From assembly GCA_029255685.2 (NCBI GenBank), contig CM055314.2:2994399-3058398 (forward strand): a stretch of DNA of 64,000 nucleotides, written 5' to 3'. Under the pieces are notes generated by a model. That model was not told where the DNA came from. It searched no databases and saw nothing but the letters and a program-made list of their open reading frames with translations. This document shows positions 46,914 to 58,732 of this stretch, in pieces. The DNA comes from Silene conica (lineage: Eukaryota > Streptophyta > Magnoliopsida > Caryophyllales > Caryophyllaceae). How positions within the stretch are numbered: position 1 is the stretch's first letter; each line of letters opens with the position of its first letter. Both the position numbers and the translations under genes were made by a program.

Positions 46914-49900
46914 ATGGGACCTTCAGGGCCTCCCACCCCAATTGGTGGTGCCCAATCTGTTATTCCGTCATTTTTAGGGTCGAATTCTGGGAATTCCGGG
47001 ATATTAGGAGGTCATGGGGGTCAAATGCCATCTCAAGGGGGTTTCTCTTCTCTGGTTTCACCTAGACCTCAGTTTAGTAACGGGAACTTGTTGCGAAATG
47101 GCCCTAATGTGGCATCACTGATGAACCATTCTTTTAGTAATGGTAACGCGAGTCCCATGATTCATGGTCGGCTGAATGGTCCAAGAGGATGTGTTGTTGG
47201 AGAGCCCGAAACCAATTCCCTCTCAGGACTTGCAAATGGAACTGGGTTCAATCCTCAGTCTTCTTTAGCAACTACTACTATGGGGAACCCTAGTACATCT
47301 GGTCAGGTTCAGGGTCAACCGTTTTCTAGCACCTCTGATAATTATATGTCGCCGGATAATCTGCGTTCGCCACAGCTTGAATCTCAAAACTCTCAGCATC
47401 GACAATTGCCAGTACAACAGTTTTCTGCGAACCAGCAGCCGTATCAGTCAATTAGGGGTGGGATGGGTGGTGGTGTTCCTATGAAGTTAGAACCTAAGGT
47501 GACTGGAAATCATCATGGGGATCCACAGCAACAGCAGCTACAGTCTCTTGGGCAGGTTAATTTCCTTTCCGGTGTAATATTTTATATTAGTGTCCCAGCC
47601 GATAGTTTTGATATTCTATTTAAGGCACGTACTCTGCGGAGAATGAGTGTAAGACTTCCTAGCCCACTTGCATGTGCACTGTGGTAGATACCCACTGATA
47701 AACCGTGCAATACTTCCAGCATGGTTCGAGCAACATAGGCCCCATGTGAGGGGAAGAAGCAATTCTTTGTTCTTGCAACTTGGGGTTGATAATACTCGAA
47801 CACTTGCAGGTTAAGTTGGAACCACAACACCACCAAAATATGCGAAGTGTCGGTCCCGTGAAGATGGAGCCGCAACAATCAGATCAGTCTTTGTTTTTGC
47901 AACAGCAGCAGCAGCAGCAGCAACAACAACTCATGCAACAGATGTCTGTGCCGAGGCAGTCTTCGCATGCTGCTACTCAGCTTAATCTATTACAGCAACA
48001 AAAAATACTGCAGTTACATCAACAGCATCAGCATCAGCTTCTAAAGTCTATACCTCAACAAAGATCACAGTCACAACCTCAATTTTCACCCCAGAATTTG
48101 CCTCTTAGATCACCCGTAAAAAAATCTGTCTATGAGCCTGGGATGTGTGCCCGACGTCTCACGCATTATATGTATCAGCAGCAACACAGACCAGAGGTCA
48201 GTGCGAGCGTTTGACTCTTCTTTTGTGCATATGTCGTGAGTAATGCTGTCTGTGGACTTATACGTGATGTATTTTTTGTTACAGGATAACAATATTGAGT
48301 TTTGGAGAAAGTTCGTTGCTGAGTATTTTGCTCCAACTGCCAAAAAGAAGTGGTGTGTTTCTATGTATGGAAGCAGTAGACAAACAACTGGAGTTTTTCC
48401 ACAGGCAAGTTGCTCTCTTATGAACTCCTACATGTTTGTTATTCTCGGTAGGAGTTTGCTAAGGGTTCATTTCTTAAGGCCCTGTTCTTTTCAACTGAAA
48501 CGAGCTGAATTAAATTAATTAATTGGAGTATAGCTTAATTAAACTAAATTGAGTGGAACTTAGGTGAATTGAATTTAATTGAATTAACAGTTAATTTTGT
48601 GAAGAAATTACTGAACATAATTGATTAAATGTAAATAAAACTTAACGGAATATAGCCAAGGAAAATTAAAAGAAGCTGAAATTAAGGCAGAAAGATCAGG
48701 ACCTAAGTCTTATAGTACACACATCATAACCCATCACATTTCTGTTGTCAACTATCATATCGTACACAAATACGGATATGGGTTGGTTTTGAGGCCCACC
48801 CATTATCATAGAATTGACTAAGAAAAACTCCCTCCATCTTTCGATCATTTGTTTACGTATTCCATTTTAGGGTGTCTCTTTCATTTGCTTACCTTTCTAT
48901 TTTAGGAATGCTTTTGATTGGTAATTTGATCATCCACAAGCATTTTGGTCCATTTGTCATTCAATGACAATATAAAAAAATGGCCCCCTCCACGCTCTTT
49001 GGCCTTTATGCCAATACCAAAGGTCAACAAATGTCCGGGAGGGAGTGAGTATATTAAATTGGGTGGACTGATGTAGGGCCGTTGCCGTTGAATGCAAGTC
49101 TCAGTGTGCTTTGAATTAGCATCGGTGTTTATCTGGTACATCCTCTTCAGTTAGCGTCGTTTGACTTTTTCTTCGAGGAGGAAAAAGTCAAAAAACGCTA
49201 ATGGAGTGGAATAGACGGTGTACCATTTTGCCTGTCATAGTGCTCCTAGAGTCTCATTAGCTGTTTTACATTTTCGATGCATTGTATCCTTTGACTGTAG
49301 TATCTGTTTTTATAGACATTGGGACGTCAAAATAATGTTTTATTTCAAATGCAAATTAGCAGGATGTATGGCACTGTGAAATATGCAAGCGCAAACCGGG
49401 CCGTGGTTTTGGTGCGTAGTTCATACCTCTCGAGGCCTTATGATGTTTTGCCATAATTTATTAATAGTGCTTCTTATCATTGGCCTTTAAATGACATCCA
49501 AACTTCTAACTTTGGCATTTTAGAGGCAACTGTTGAGGTTTTACCGAGGCTTTTCAAGATCAAATATGAAACTGGCACGCTGGAAGAACTACTTTATATC
49601 GATATGCCGCGTGAATATCAAAACTCTTGTGGTCAAATTGTCCTAGATTATGCAAAAGCTATTCAGGAGAGTGTATTTAACCAACTTCGTGTTGTTCGTG
49701 ACGGCCAACTTCGTATCGTTTTCTCTACAGATCTAAAGGTTTGATTCCACAATTTCGTATTTTGACGAATTTCAAGTTTCTGAGGCATGTTAATAAATTT
49801 TGACTGCGAGCAATGATTATCAGATATGCTCGTGGGAGTTTTGTGCCCGACGACATGAAGAGCTGATCCCTCGTCGACTCTTGATACCCCAGGTGACTAT

Positions 49901-52900
49901 ATTTATTTCTTTATGCGAGTTCATTTTTCTTCAATTTATTCAAGCGATTGAGTCAATTCATAATTTAAGAAATTCTCCCTAACTGTTATTATCTCCTTGC
50001 AGTCAGTTTATGCTTTTGTAAATAATAATAGCCCTCAAATAGACAATATTTTCTTGCCACTCCAAAGATGCCCCATCTCCCAGACACACTCAAGAGTAAT
50101 GCTGTGTTTTCTCGATTTGAACTTTTCTTCCAATATAATGAAAAACCGGGAGCCTATGAGAATTGGATATTGAAAATGAAATACTAATGGGACGATTTGA
50201 GGTTTTCATACTATTGTAAATGGTCCCGTTTCATTGATCTCTTATGCTATCCGCTTCTTGTTTTTTGTAGGTTACTCAGCTTGGAACTGTTGCTCAGAAG
50301 TATCAGGCATCCACACAAAATTCATCACCGAACACGCCTGTCTCAGAATTACAGACCAACTGTAATATGTAAGCTGCCTTTTCTCGCAGAGAGAATAACT
50401 ATATTGACTAGCAGTCTAGCACTAACGACACTTTTACGTGAGAACTTTATTTTAATTATCAGCCGTATTAGTACTATAGCTTGTTTGGTCCATTCAAAGA
50501 ATTTTTTTATCGGGTTTTGTATTTTGTTATACGTCTGTATAACAACATTAACTTCATCACCATCATCATCATCAATTCATCATCATTGGAGCCTTAATCC
50601 GAGTCGGCTAACATAAAACATCTATGGAAATTGTAAACGGCCAGCTACAGAAATAAAAGAAACCAGGCAAATAAAAAAAGGAAAATGAAGGGAAACATGA
50701 TAAATCGTCGATACCATTCAATAACGGGGAGTCCTTTATTCAATCTTCTTTGCTGGATGGCTTAGTGAATTTGATTCACTGATAATGTTGATTGACCTGC
50801 TTGTCTTGCCTACCTATATATACAGCATGACTTGGACTAGATTATTGCATTTGCAATATGAAACAACCCTTTTTTTCCCAACAGTTTAACAACACGAGCA
50901 TTAACTTATACTCCTATAGTGCAGGCTTCCACTAATCGGTAGGGGTGGGGGCGCTTGCGAAACTCAAGAATTTTGACTATTTGACATAATTGGAAATGAA
51001 AATGTGCGATTTCTTTTTCCAATTTCTCTTTGTATACTTGTTGCAGGTTTGTTGCATCGGCTCGACAGCTGGCAAAAACATTAGAACTACCATTACTTAA
51101 TGATTTAGGTTACACGAAGAGATATGTTCGCTGCCTTCAAGTATGTTGCTTCTTTCTGATCATCTATATGTTTGAGATAGTCGCACCCATTTATTGGTAG
51201 TCACATGTTTTGTTGTTTGATCTCTCATTTTGGCTGTTAAATATACTCCCTCCGTCTCAACGGATTCTTTACGTTTACTTTTTCACATTTGTCGAGATGC
51301 ATATTACACCATCAATATCTTTCATTTTGTATTTATAAAAATTATAAAAAATTGATATTCTTAATCTATGCACAAAGACGAATCAAACAAGATCCCACAT
51401 GACTATGTTTGCTCTTATAGATTGTCGAGAATATTATAGATTCTCTTGACTTGTGAATAGTGTCAAAAAGTAAATGTAAAGAAACGTCTGGAGGGAGTAA
51501 CTAGGATGTTTGGTTAAATGGCGAGGAGTAGAATGGAATGAAAAACCATAGAACTATAAGTATGGGGTTCCACATCCATACCTTTTAAAAACTGTTTGGT
51601 TCATGTCAATCTTAAGCATTTAGGAACGGAGTTTGAAACCATGGGGAGAGGTGAGTATGGGGTTCCAAGGGTTAGACCGAGTTTGAATTCATTAGATATC
51701 TAACTCAATTCGAAAATCCTCCAACCAAACATCGGATTGGATCAAATCCATTCCAATGGAGCCAGCCAAACACCCTCTTCTTAATTCTTTTCTCTTATGT
51801 TTGATTTTGGTCCGACAGATATCAGAAGTAGTCAACAGTATGAAAGACTTGATTGATCATAGTCGGTTGACAGGGGAAGGACCTATGGGTAAGTTTGGAT
51901 TTTAATCTTCATGAACTACTCTTGTGTTTAGTTCATCTGATCCCATTTCTTTATTTAAACTGATGATTCTAACTCTGGCCTTTATTTAACTTTTCAAAAT
52001 TCGTCACATGTATTAAGGTGTTAATTCTTAAGTGAAAAAAAACTATTTGTTTCTATGCTATGACGAAGAATCACGGGGCATAATGTTGCTGCATGCTACT
52101 TTTTTTGTTATAAGTAATAGGGAATCAGCAGGTCTTGCTTGTGACGGGCTAATCCCGTCACAAGCTTGTGACCTCTCACAAAAAGGGGAGGGGACAAGGT
52201 GGGGCACCCTTCATGTGCTTTTCCACTCGTCTCTCATGGGTATTTTGTGAGAGGAAACGCTATCCGTCACAAGCTTGTGACGGATACCGCCGTCACAAAT
52301 GAGAATTGGTGATAGGGAATATAGTGTTTTGAGTAAACGACACACCATGGGGTTGTTGCCCATGCATACTTGCATGGACCTCCACCATTTTTAATACTCC
52401 ATGTCGTGTCTTTTGAAGTCTTAATTATTTAAACTTTGTTGGAGTACGGATATACTTTTGGAGTTTGGATATTAGTGTTTAAATATGAGGGTGTAGGGTG
52501 ACTCCCTTAAAAGACTTTGCGACAACCTCATTTGTTCTCTCATGGATTGTGACGATCATTGTGAATGCGGAGTAGTGAGTACCTATGCAAATGATTGATA
52601 CCGGTTTTTGCTTTAATTTTGTGCCATTTTGTGAGACCGCCTCATACAATTCTCAAATTTTTTTCATTTCAGGACTTGAAAATTTCTCACTCGTTCGTTT
52701 TTCTGCTTTTGTTTGCAGCAAGTTTGGCCAAGTTTTCTCAAAGAATAAGTACACCATCTGCACTCCAGGAGCAAAATCAGCAACCCGAGCAGCCATCACA
52801 GCAAGCGGTGGCTCTCAATTCAAACAACAACAACAACGATCGAGTTTCTAGTCAGGGTGGGACCGTGCAGGCTCCTTCAACCAATGGGGTTGCTAGTGTA

Positions 52901-53560
52901 AATAACTGTCTCTACCCATCTTCCTCTACTTCACATAGTACCATAGCTGCACTTCTGCACCAAAACTCAATGAACTCCCGACAGCAGAACCCTGTTAATA
53001 ACACTAGCAGCCAGTACGGTGCTGAAAGTTCAGTTCAGATCCTGTCGCCAGCTCAGCAAAACCCTTCTCCATTCCAGTCACCAACGCTGTCCTCTTCTAA
53101 CAATCCTCTTGAAAGTTCACACGCTGCCCTGGCGGCTCCCATTATGAATCACATAAACCGGGGGAATTCACCAGCTGGGTCTAATATGCATCAGCCCACC
53201 ATTTCAGGTGGAGATATGAAGGATACCCAAAGCTCCGTTCAGAAGTTTATTCAAGAAATGAAGATGAATAATAATCAGCACAATGTTCATGGCACCTTGC
53301 CCCCGGAAATGCCCGCCTGTCTTGTGGGTAACAGGCCTACAAACGATAATTTGGGTATGGGCCAAGGATCCATGGTTAATGGGATTAGAGCTACCATGGG
53401 AAATAATTCTATAAACGGACGGGTAGGTATTACGGGTATTGCTCGGGATCAAAATATGAACCACCAACCGCCAGAGGACTTAGGGAGGCAAATCCTTAGT
53501 GGTCTTGGAGCGGTCAATGGCTTTGACGACCTTCAATTCGATTGGAAATCGTCACCATGA
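46914..53560 (+). CDS. SEU: SEUSS transcriptional adaptor (LIM-binding-like)
   Basis: SEUSS is a nuclear Gln-rich adaptor that joins LEUNIG-type corepressors to MADS-domain and other factors in flower and organ patterning. Exons: 46914-47555, 47810-48196, 48285-48404, 49363-49411, 49524-49738, 49824-49892, 50271-50368, 51047-51140, 51819-51888, 52719-53560, giving 861 residues in continuous phase. The N-terminus (MGPSGPPTPIGGAQ, SLVSPRPQF) is followed by a poly-Gln stretch and YEPGMCARRLTHYMYQQQHR. The conserved LIM-binding-like core runs from DNNIEFWRKFVAEYFAP through WHCEICKRKPGRGFEATVEV and SWEFCARRHEELIPRRLL to RYVRCLQISEVVNSMKDLI. The C-terminus is Asn/Gln/Ser-rich and ends DDLQFDWKSSP. 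The intron 48405-49362 has a GC donor. Introns carry MITEs at 48478, 48828, 51246, 51501 and 52128. Confidence 0.95.
48478..48703. mobile_element. Tourist-like MITE, GGCCCTGTTC family, copy 2
   Basis: It starts GGCCCTGTTCTTTTC and ends AAAGATCAGGACC, flanked on both sides by TAA. It is in opposite orientation to the copy at 24183-24457 and lies in the GC-AG intron of SEU. Confidence 0.8.
48828..49045. mobile_element. Stowaway-type MITE in SEU intron
   Basis: Ends CTCCCTCCATC and GTCCGGGAGGGAG are inverted, with GTTTACGTATTCC-type arms. It is 218 bp; the flanking TA has decayed. Confidence 0.65.
50528..50612 (-). mobile_element. Probable RTE-type LINE 3' fragment, decayed
   Basis: Sequence including GGAGCCTTAATCCGAGTCGGCTAAC resembles the RTE tail at 59563-59672 (CAGAGCCTTAGTCCC..GATCGGCTGAC). 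A CAT/ATC-rich tract precedes it. No target duplication is evident. Confidence 0.4.
51246..51497. mobile_element. Stowaway MITE in SEU intron, TA-flanked
   Basis: TA-CTCCCTCCGTCTCAACGG at the left and CGTCTGGAGGGAG-TA at the right, with inner arms TTCTTTACGTTTACTTTTT and AAAAAGTAAATGTAAAGAA, form a 252-bp foldback. Confidence 0.9.
51501..51779. mobile_element. Tourist-like MITE abutting the Stowaway
   Basis: Left CTAGGATGTTTGGTTAAATGG and right AGCCAGCCAAACACCCTC are inverted. The TAA on its left (51498-51500) overlaps the TA of the preceding MITE, and a TAA also follows on the right. Confidence 0.65.
52128..52318. mobile_element. MITE with GTCACAAGCTTGTGAC palindromes in SEU intron
   Basis: TCTTGCTTGTGACGGG at the left and CCGTCACAAATGAG at the right; near-palindromic CGTCACAAGCTTGTGAC occurs at both sides. 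Members of the same family lie at 16740, 43868 and 58313. Confidence 0.65.
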
Positions 53561-54498
53561 ATGAAAACTCTCGAGGCTTTGTGATTTATCATTCTCTTGA
53601 GGAAAGAAATAGTACGACTGTGCGCGGTTCAGATTTCTACAGTCTACTAATTTCAGAAGAGTTAATATAGCAGCATAGTGTTTTCCTGTTATACTAGCAG
53701 CGAAAAGAAGTCACGTCCTTTAAACATACATATCTCTCAAGCTTACCCACTAATTATATCTCTTGTGAGACAGCTGCCCCTGAAGATGGGATCTCGCATT
53801 CTGATATCGAACTTGGTCTCCTCATTTCTCTTTCTCGAGTTTTGTTGTCTACCTACGCGAAGAACAGAGAATGGCAGTTACTGGGCGATGATAAAAAGAG
53901 GTTCCGAGCTTCAATCAACAACCTTGCAGTCTTGCAGGTCTGGGAAGCCATCTGTACACTACTTATATAGTTATATTCGAGCTTCAATCAACAACCTTGC
54001 AAGGCTAGTTTCTTTTACAGTTAGTTAGCACTTGGCAGGTATTAACAGTTTCTTGCAGGTGATTATCGGACCTAAAATAGATAGAATGTATTAATACACA
54101 GATCTTATATACCGTCTTTAGGTAGAAACAAAAAGTTTTGTACTAACCTGTATCGTCGAAGGAACAGTTTTCTAGTTCTAGATATATTACAGTATTTGGC
54201 ACAGTACTTCACTGTCCTGAAAATTGCCTCGGACTTGCGTTGATCTGATCGTTTATATCAGAAAAGCGAGTCGTTATGTACTGTACTACTGGTACTCTGA
54301 GAATTTTACCAGCAAAGGTAGTTGACATCTGCTGATCTGGTAAAAAACTTATCTTTAAAACAAACATACCATGATTACATCAATGCTGATACAAACTGAA
54401 AGCTACTCATCTGATTCCAAGCTATACCAGAGACTGACAGTCGAATACTCGATTGAGTCGGGGTTGTTTTCGAAGAGTAGACAATAAAGAAATGATGA
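53561..54498. other. Convergent 3' regions of SEU and thioredoxin m
   Basis: This is probable 3' UTR sequence. A direct repeat GAGCTTCAATCAACAACCTT occurs at about 53908 and 53979. No gene is seen. Confidence 0.6.
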
Positions 54499-56370
54499 TC
54501 AAAGACCTAAATATTTATCAATCTTGTCAGTCAAAGTGGTCTTAGGCACAGCACCAACAATACTGTCAATCCTTTCTCCATCCTTGAAGAACAAGAATGT
54601 AGGAATGCTCCTAATGTTGTACTGTGTTGCAACATTTGGTGATTCATCTGTGTTCAACTTGAAAACTGCAATCTTTCCGCCGTATTCCTTTGCCAATTCG
54701 TCGATGGTTGGAGAGATTATTTTGCACGGTCCACACCACGGTGCCCAGAAGTCCACCAGCACCGGGATTGTGCTCTCTAGGACTAGTTCTTTCCAACTCG
54801 AGTCATTCACATTTAGGACTGTACATACAACCAGTAAATAAAGTAGTGTTAATACAGATTAACTGCGAGATAGTCGATCTAACTTTACCGAAGTTTCAAG
54901 CTTACGACCTTAGGACACACCAGTGTCTAGGGCTGTTAATGAGACGAGACAGCTCGCGAGCAACTCGAGATCGGCTCGATCAAAGCTCGGCTCGTGTGAG
55001 CTCGACTCAAGCTTGGGATCGGCTCGAGAGCTGAACGAGTCAAGCCGAGCAAAGGCTGGCTCGACTCGAAAAGCTCGCGAGCAGCTCGAACATTTGAGAT
55101 TACATAAGATAATAATCATATTTTATAAAAATATGCTCCTATTTTATAAAAATATTTGATCATTATTATATCTTTGTAGCATATATATCAAATATCTTGT
55201 TGATTTGCTAAATGTTTTTACATAAAATTTTCGAACCATGTTATTGAAAATATCGGAAGAAAAGAATAAAAAAAATAAACAATTTTACATAGGTTCGATT
55301 TGGCTCGAGCTCGTGTTAAAGCTCGCAAGTTTTTTAACGAGCGCATTTTTTTCAAGCTCGGGCTCGGCTCGTTAACCCCCCTACCAGTGTCACTCAAGCT
55401 GGAGAGTATTAGGTGTTTCTACTCGATTCTAAAAGAAATTGTTCTAGCCTCACAACTAGAACAACACTTTGTTCTGGCCACGGAAGCAGAGCAAATGATT
55501 CCCTTCCGACTTAATGAAGCAATGCTTCGCTCTTGAAGAACAAATGGATATACTCATCTTCATTATGGAGCACTACGTTTAGCACTGACTCTCCATGGTA
55601 GAAAAAGACTTCCTGCTGTTGCGCGTATAACCCTACTGGATAATTCGGACTAAACCACTTGTCATATTACAAAAAAAGGAGTAAAATTTTCAGCTATCAA
55701 TTCCCATTGACTCAAGGGCTCATGCTCTTATGCTAGCATTACAAAGAGGCTGTTTCGGAATGACCCAGATGGAAAACCGTGTCAAGACGACACGACATAG
55801 CAAGTAACATACAGAGTAATAATATATTCGAGAAGACGAATACAGGAAGCAGAGTTCTAACACAACAAAACATAGCATGGAAATAACAGTTTGTTTCGGA
55901 CCACAATTTTGGTCTGAAATAATAAGACCGGATTTTGTAACCATTTTACAGCCAAATGTAACCATTATTTACAAGTTATCATAAGCAGTAACATTGACAA
56001 TACTATCGTGGTTACATTTGGCTATAAAATAGTTACAAAATCCCGTCTTATTATTTCAGTCCAAAATTGTCGGTCTGAAACAAGAATTTGTGTGGAAATA
56101 AAAGAAGCAAGGGTAGGTAGGTGGACTACCTTGGTCTACAGCTTCACTGGCTTTGCAGACAATGCTGGGTTTTCGGGTTTGTCGAGAAGACGACAGTAAG
56201 TGAGTAGTAGCAATTGAGGAAGAAGATAAGACTGGAAATGATCTCTTTAGACCATGAAAACTGGGCAAACTACACTTTGCAGCAACTTGTTTATGGGAGT
56301 TTAGAGCAACTGTAACTCTTACATTTGCTGTAGTTGTGCTCATCAACTGCAAACAATGTTCTGCTGCCAT
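54499..56370 (-). CDS. Thioredoxin m-type, chloroplastic
   Basis: Chloroplast m-type thioredoxins pass electrons from ferredoxin-thioredoxin reductase to stromal targets. Two exons, 56130-56370 and 54499-54818, give 186 residues with a G|TC split codon. The first about 75 residues are Ser/Thr-rich and lack acidic residues apart from one near the start, as in a transit peptide; the mature part starts near KASEAVDQ. The active site is WCGPC (Cys109 and Cys112) in the context VDFWAPWCGPCK, followed by FKLNTDESPNVATQYNIRSIPT with the cis-Pro, and FLFFKDGERIDSIVGAVPK. The family is clear; the isoform number is not. The 1.3-kb intron holds a hAT-like element and a foldback MITE. Confidence 0.95.
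54928..55383. mobile_element. hAT-like non-autonomous element with 8-bp target duplication
   Basis: The ends TAGGGCTGTTAATGAG and CTCGTTAACCCCCCTA are inverted, and the 8-bp sequence CCAGTGTC flanks both sides (54920-54927 and 55384-55391), which fits the hAT superfamily. The edges are rich in GAGCTCG and GCTCGCGAGC. It is 456 bp, without coding sequence, in the thioredoxin m intron. Confidence 0.88.
55890..56086. mobile_element. MITE, TTTCAGACC family, copy D, in the thioredoxin m intron
   Basis: A nearly perfect foldback: TTGTTTCGGACCACAATTTT ... GTCTGAAACAAG, with inner arms ATTTTGTAACCATTTTACAG and its inverse. It is about 197 bp. Confidence 0.85.
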
Positions 56371-57929
56371 GATTATTATTGTTTTGTTTTTAGAATTGTG
56401 AGTTACAGTTGCTGGTTCTGTCGATCTTGTTCTAAGTGTTTTTCATGGTAGTGGATATAGTTTAGGTGAAATCTAAGGCTGTTGGAATGATCATGTTCAT
56501 GTGGATGGCATTTGTTTTAACAACTTGAAAGGTGCCACATTGTTTATTGAAATTCCATGTCATTGGACTAAAATTTAGCAATAGATACAAACTTGCGACG
56601 GGTTAAGTGCACCCACTACTCCACTAGACTAGACAAGACAAGAATAAAAGTGCATGAACACATTATTTGTCTTTATCTTTTTCAAATGGGTTTTATTTGA
56701 CCATTTCATATTTATGTTTCTATTAATTTTGATAATAATGGAAAAATGGTGCTAAAAAAATGTTCAAAAGTCATACAATTCATCCTCAATAGTCTGTATA
56801 TTTTTTAATGGAATACAATAAATTTTAAGCTATTGCTAGCAGAATTGTATGTGTTGATAATCTTTTGTATATATCATTCTATTCACATCAAACCAGGTGT
56901 ATTAAGGTACTTATTACCTAATTTATTTACTTTTTATGGAGTGTTTGTTTTGTTCACATTTAGGGGTATCAAATTTGTGGTGGTGCACTCTTCAAATATA
57001 AATATACCTACATTTCTACAAGTTGAAGTAATTATTATCGACGAATTAGTTATACCGATAAAATCACGAGTTTTAACGATTAAAAAAAATCGTATACATT
57101 TGAAAAATACAAAATTGAAAGATAAACACTAATATCAATGAGCTTGTCTTATTGAAGACGAACATTATCTGTTTCAAACTAAAAACGGAGAGTGTCCTGT
57201 TATAATATTACAAGTGAGATAATAAGTGGAATATTTCATTTAATTTTAATATTACAAGTGAGATAATAAGTGAAATATTTCATTTAATTTTCACTTGATT
57301 TGTCATTAATATATTATGAGAGAAATTATCCGTCATCAGCTTGACTGGCGTTCGACTTTGAATGTCAAATTTCAATTTGTATAGTATGTGATCAATTACG
57401 GTCGTACGATTATCTAATAACATATTTTATATATAGGTAAATGCCTTAATATAAGTAGATAAAAAATATATAAATAATCATATATTAAATTATATTTAGA
57501 AAATTTCTTAAAAATAAGTTATAGAGAAAAAGTTATAAAAACGGTACATACAATATTATGCGTTATTAAAAAAGTAGGTTTTATAAAAATGTTGTCAATT
57601 AAGTGTAAAGTAGTCATACAACTTTAAGTTCTTTTAAAGAAAGTAAAAAGTACGGTAATACGACAAAGCAATACATGATTTATTTTAAAAAAATTAAACA
57701 TTAGACATTTGAGAAATTATTAATTTTCAGTAAAGTACGTTTTAGTTAAATATTTGGAAAAAAAATTGTTTCAAATATAATCTGAAATTTAATTAAATTA
57801 TTTAACTTAACTAAACGGAATAGGGTATTCCGAAATCAAGTATAATTATTAAACACGACCATAGACAAACTCGAATATAATCATTTTAAAGTTGAAAAAA
57901 TGAACCGTGATGATAATGGAGAAAAAGGA

Positions 57930-58286
57930 ACATACATCGGATGTAGTACCTTCAATTTTTATATTTTTTGAGCATATATGTATTTTTTTTGAGCTTATTG
58001 CCTCAAATTTTATTTGTTTTTAAGCAAATGTGTATTTTTTTGAGCAAATGTGTATGTTTTTGAGCAAATGTTAGATTTTAATTTTTTTCCGTCATAACTG
58101 AAATTTAACTAAGTTTATAGGTAATATTTTTGAGTTTTATTTCGATTTTGTAGAGTTTAATATTTAAATAACTAAACTCAGAAACTTTATAGAAAAAAAC
58201 TCATAATTTCAAAACCAAAACTCAAAAACTGTACTATAATGCTCAAAAACTAAAATTGGAGGTAATACATTGGATGTACCATCCAC
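57930..58286. mobile_element. Foldback MITE with CATCGGATGTA ends
   Basis: The left end CATACATCGGATGTAGTACC and the inverse right end GAGGTAATACATTGGATGTACC share about 40 bp of imperfect inverted repeat including TTTTTGAGC. A truncated copy lies at about 33386-33775. Confidence 0.75.
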
Positions 58287-58312
58287 CTACCGATAATAAT
58301 AATATTAGGGAA

Positions 58313-58480
58313 CCCAAAATCTCATTTGTGACGAAAATATCCGTCGTGTAGAGAAGATAAGACAAAGTAGAGTAGCTAGGTAGTAACAAATTATTTTGTC
58401 CTTATCTACCAACCTGAATAATACTGACCGGTCACAAGCTTGTGACGAATATGCCTATCACAAGCGAACTTGCTGATTGG
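58313..58480. mobile_element. MITE with GTCACAAGCTTGTGAC-type ends near the SDN5-like promoter
   Basis: Left CATTTGTGACGAAAATATCCG, right GGTCACAAGCTTGTGACG..ATCACAAGCGAAC. It lies about 250 bp before the chosen start codon. Confidence 0.55.
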
Positions 58481-58732
58481 GGAATGGGTTACATAACTTA
58501 CATTAGCGTTAGATATGATGGTATCCACCAATACCAATTTGTAGCTTGATTAAATTGTAGAAAAAAAAGAGTGAAAATTAAAAAGGCCCAAAACTACAAA
58601 TCTGAAATGCTAAACACATTCTCCCAACTTAACCCTCCTCCATGTTACCTCCCACACTCTCCTCCTTCTCCTCTTCCTCCTTCCTCCCTGGTTCTTCTTC
58701 CTCCCCCAACCCTTAAACCCAGAAATCACACC

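Larger units (their letters stand above)
56371..58732. other. Divergent intergenic region between thioredoxin m and SDN5-like
   Basis: It must hold both promoters. A two-copy direct repeat (ATTACAAGTGAGATAATAAG, about 45-bp period) lies at 57202-57290, and two MITEs lie at 57930 and 58313. The rest is AT-rich with no supported gene. Confidence 0.6.
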
